Origin: Bacteroides fluxus YIT 12057
GTDB taxonomy: Bacteria; Bacteroidota; Bacteroidia; Bacteroidales; Bacteroidaceae
NCBI RefSeq assembly: GCF_000195635.1
Contig: NZ_GL882619.1
Span: forward strand, 1-37,986
Direction: 5' to 3'
Length of the DNA stretch: 37,986 nucleotides
Position numbers and translations under genes: made by a program. This document shows, one piece after another, positions 36,060 through 37,986 of the stretch (the first letter of the stretch is position 1; each line of letters begins with the position of its first letter). The notes beneath the pieces were generated by a model. The model worked only from the letters and a program-made list of their open reading frames with translations. It did no database searches and was not told the DNA's origin.

Positions 36060-36825
36060 ACAGAATGCAATCATAATTGAAGACGAAGTACCCGCCGCCC
36101 GCCTGCTGCACTCCATGGTCTCCCGTATCCGCCCTGAATGGAATATTACCATTCTCCCCGGAAGTGTAGATGATGCCATAGCCTGGTTTGCCTCCCATCC
36201 TCATCCCGACCTCATTTTTTTGGACATACAATTGGCAGACGGTAACTCGTTCGATTTCCTGTCTTCGGCAAAGCCATCTTCGGCCATTATTTTCACCACT
36301 GCCTATGACCAGTATGCAGTCCGTGCATTCACGGTGAACAGTATAGACTATATTCTGAAACCGGTGGATGAGCAGCGGCTTTCGGACGCTATTCTAAAAT
36401 ATGAGACCTTGCAAGACTGCGGACGCCCTCTCCCGGACGATTATCTGGCTACTTTGCTCGACGCCCTTCAACCCCGCGACAAACGGTACCGTACCCGTTT
36501 TCTCATCTCGGGCATAGATCGTTTCTGGTCACTTCAAGTAAACGACATAGCTTATTTCTACTCGGAAAACAAGGTTACTTTCGCCGTTACCCGTACCGGA
36601 CAAGAGCACATCATCGACCTTTCATTGAGCCGGTTGATGGAGCAACTCGACCCGGACCGTTTCTTCCGTGCCAACCGGCAAGTCATTGTATGCATCACCG
36701 CCATTGACCACGCCGAACCTTATTTCAACGGGAAAATCGTAGTCACCGTCCGTCCTCCCTACAAAAATAAAATAACCATCAGCGAAGAAAAACTTACAGC
36801 TTTCAAGCAATGGCTTAACTTCTAA
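36052..36825 (+). CDS. LytTR-family response regulator
   Basis: A 257-residue regulator. The receiver domain (1-118) carries Glu10-Asp11-Glu12, phospho-acceptor Asp58 (LIFLDIQLADGNSF) and Lys103 (YILKPVDE). A LytTR DNA-binding domain follows (about 150-257; FYSENKVTFAVT, RFFRANRQVIVC, KLTAFKQWL). It is the natural partner of the overlapping LytS-type kinase and a candidate regulator of the upstream efflux operon. Confidence 0.95.
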   Translation: MNRQNAIIIEDEVPAARLLHSMVSRIRPEWNITILPGSVDDAIAWFASHPHPDLIFLDIQLADGNSFDFLSSAKPSSAIIFTTAYDQYAVRAFTVNSIDYILKPVDEQRLSDAILKYETLQDCGRPLPDDYLATLLDALQPRDKRYRTRFLISGIDRFWSLQVNDIAYFYSENKVTFAVTRTGQEHIIDLSLSRLMEQLDPDRFFRANRQVIVCITAIDHAEPYFNGKIVVTVRPPYKNKITISEEKLTAFKQWLNF

Positions 36826-36840
36826 TTCAAGAGAAAGGCG

Positions 36841-36848
36841 TATCTTTG
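36841..36848 (+). promoter_or_regulatory. -7 box of the EamA transporter gene
   Basis: TATCTTTG followed by CA lies 33 bases before the ATG at 36882. It overlaps a TTG that would extend the reading frame upstream, which argues against that longer start. Confidence 0.6.
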
Positions 36849-36881
36849 CAACTTATTTATGCAAAACTACTCTCAAGAATT

Positions 36882-37793
36882 ATGAAAAAAGGACTTTTAT
36901 ACGCCATACTGGCTTCTATCCTATGGGCTATTGTCAACCCGTTTATCAAACAAGGGTTAAGTTATGATTTCACTCCGATGAATTTTGCGGGCATCCGATT
37001 TATCAGTGTCGGCATTATCCTGTTCGCCTACACTTGGCACAAAGGGATGTGGCGGGAAATCAAGCAACACAGCAAGCTCTTTCTTAACCTGATCTGCATC
37101 AACATGTTCATGGGCTATACCGCTTTCTATTTCGGAGTGGATTTTGTAAGCGGCGCCATATCATCCATCATCATGGGAATGACCCCTCTCATCAACGTAC
37201 TGTTGGCCCATCTGCTGGCAAGCAATGACAAACTGAATGCACACAAAATTATCAGCCTCATAGTCAGCCTCGTCGGTCTGCTGCTGATTGTAGGAATGGG
37301 CAGTGACGGCGAGCCTTTGGACTGGAAAGGAATTACCGGCATTGTACTCCTGCTGTTCAGTATCATCTTCCAAGGATATTCCGCCATTTCCGTGTCCGAA
37401 GACAAAGGCAAGGTAAACCCCATCTTTCTGAATGCCGTACAAATGTTTTTCGGTGGCCTGCTCATCTACTTGGTAGGATTGGGAACGGAAGGTTACCATT
37501 CTTTCATCGGCAAGCCCGCAGGATTCTACATCAGCCTCGGCATTCTTGTCTTCATTTCCGTTTTCGCTTTCAGTTTCTGGTTCATCGCATTGCAAAGCAA
37601 GGGAGCCAAAGTCAGCGACATCAATATGTGCCGCCTCATCAACCCTATTTTGGGTGCTATGTTAAGTTGGACCATGCTGGCGGGAGAATACCCCACTTTC
37701 AGTACAGTGGCAGGCATGCTGGTCATTGTCAGTTCACTGGTAATTTACTTCAAAGGACCGGAGATTGCAAAGCATATACACAAAAATAAATAA
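36882..37793 (+). CDS. EamA/DMT-family inner membrane transporter
   Basis: A 303-residue protein of the drug/metabolite transporter superfamily with about ten transmembrane helices in two EamA repeats (about 5-138 and 158-292). Typical blocks are LWAIVNPFIKQGL, FAGIRFISVGIIL and, in the second half, RLINPILGAMLSWTMLAGE. The substrate is unknown; the family exports amino acids, nucleotides and other metabolites. The start follows its own -7 box and is preferred over an upstream TTG. Confidence 0.92.
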   Translation: MKKGLLYAILASILWAIVNPFIKQGLSYDFTPMNFAGIRFISVGIILFAYTWHKGMWREIKQHSKLFLNLICINMFMGYTAFYFGVDFVSGAISSIIMGMTPLINVLLAHLLASNDKLNAHKIISLIVSLVGLLLIVGMGSDGEPLDWKGITGIVLLLFSIIFQGYSAISVSEDKGKVNPIFLNAVQMFFGGLLIYLVGLGTEGYHSFIGKPAGFYISLGILVFISVFAFSFWFIALQSKGAKVSDINMCRLINPILGAMLSWTMLAGEYPTFSTVAGMLVIVSSLVIYFKGPEIAKHIHKNK

Positions 37794-37805
37794 AACTCTG
37801 TTCTA

Positions 37806-37880
37806 AGCTTACGAATATGTATTCGCAAGCTGCGGATATATGTTCAAAGGCTGCGGATATGTATTCGCAACCTTTGAACA
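37806..37880. repeat. Tandem palindromic repeats, 21-bp period
   Basis: Three related units beginning TACGAATATGTATTCGC, TGCGGATATATGTTC and TGCGGATATGTATTCGC start at 37810, 37831 and 37852, a 21-bp period. The first sits in a 26-bp near-perfect palindrome (37806-37831, one mismatched pair). The last sits in a 40-bp near-perfect palindrome (37841-37880) whose outer arms are TGTTCAAAGG and CCTTTGAACA. No T-run follows, so it is not an obvious terminator for the EamA gene 13 bases upstream. Possibly an operator array for a gene beyond the window. Confidence 0.7.
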
Positions 37881-37930
37881 GAGATTTCTCCTAACTCCTA
37901 CAAACTTTTATAGCTGTACCGAAGAACTTT

Positions 37931-37986
37931 TCTATAGGTATGCTGCCATTTCTCTATTATAGATAGATACTTGTCTATTATAGATA
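37931..37986. repeat. Palindromic repeats TCTATTATAGATA, 21-22-bp period (cut by window edge)
   Basis: TCTATTATAGATA occurs exactly at 37953-37965 and 37974-37986, 21 bp apart, and a degenerate copy (TCTATAGGTA) starts at 37931. TCTATTATAGA is a perfect palindrome. The array reaches the last base of the window, so its full extent is unknown. Confidence 0.6.

Noticed and set aside
37841..37880. Large palindrome as the terminator of the EamA gene
   Set aside because: No T-run follows on the plus strand, and its core belongs to the tandem array; a termination role cannot be fully excluded.

Overview
The window looks like chromosomal DNA of a gut Bacteroidaceae (Bacteroides or Phocaeicola). The evidence is a hybrid two-component system (HTCS) beside a polysaccharide-utilisation gene cluster, a NigD-like lipoprotein, an ECF sigma factor paired with a membrane protein ending in a beta-barrel-like domain, and repeated copies of the Bacteroidetes -7 promoter box TAnnTTTG ahead of genes. 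I cannot name the species from sequence alone.

Left region (1-13.9 kb): a four-gene leftward operon encodes a GH78-like protein, a GH88 unsaturated uronyl hydrolase, a GH28-type glycosidase and a 1585-residue protein joining a complete PL8 polysaccharide lyase to a complete GH78 alpha-L-rhamnosidase. A divergent HTCS regulator flanks it. Together they suggest intake-coupled breakdown of a polysaccharide containing rhamnose and uronic acid: the lyase makes unsaturated uronyl ends, GH88 removes them, and the GH78 and GH28 enzymes trim rhamnose and galacturonate. No SusC/SusD pair lies in the window. A second membrane regulator (TPR - transmembrane helix - AraC-type HTH) converges on the HTCS.

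Middle region (15.8-25.3 kb): a B12-binding-type radical SAM protein; a redox-flavoured trio (Crp/Fnr regulator, small multi-histidine membrane protein, frameshifted short-chain dehydrogenase); a tRNA-Ser(TGA) with a textbook promoter and terminator; then pflB-pflA (pyruvate formate-lyase and its activase) behind a 544-base gene-free stretch that carries a regular 22-bp palindrome array. Convergent to pflA are the ECF sigma factor and its putative anti-sigma partner.

Right region (25.4-38 kb): a NigD-like lipoprotein, a large membrane hybrid histidine kinase with a sugar-binding-protein-like sensor, a tightly overlapped tripartite RND efflux operon (adaptor, pump, TolC-like channel) followed by a LytS-type kinase and LytTR response regulator, and an EamA-type transporter. 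The last 190 bases hold two more palindrome arrays with a 21-22 bp period.

The most unusual items are the PL8-GH78 fusion, the three palindrome arrays spaced at two helical turns, the predicted cytoplasm-to-outer-membrane anti-sigma/barrel protein, and the one-base frameshift in the dehydrogenase. All family assignments come from reading motifs by eye; no database search was run.
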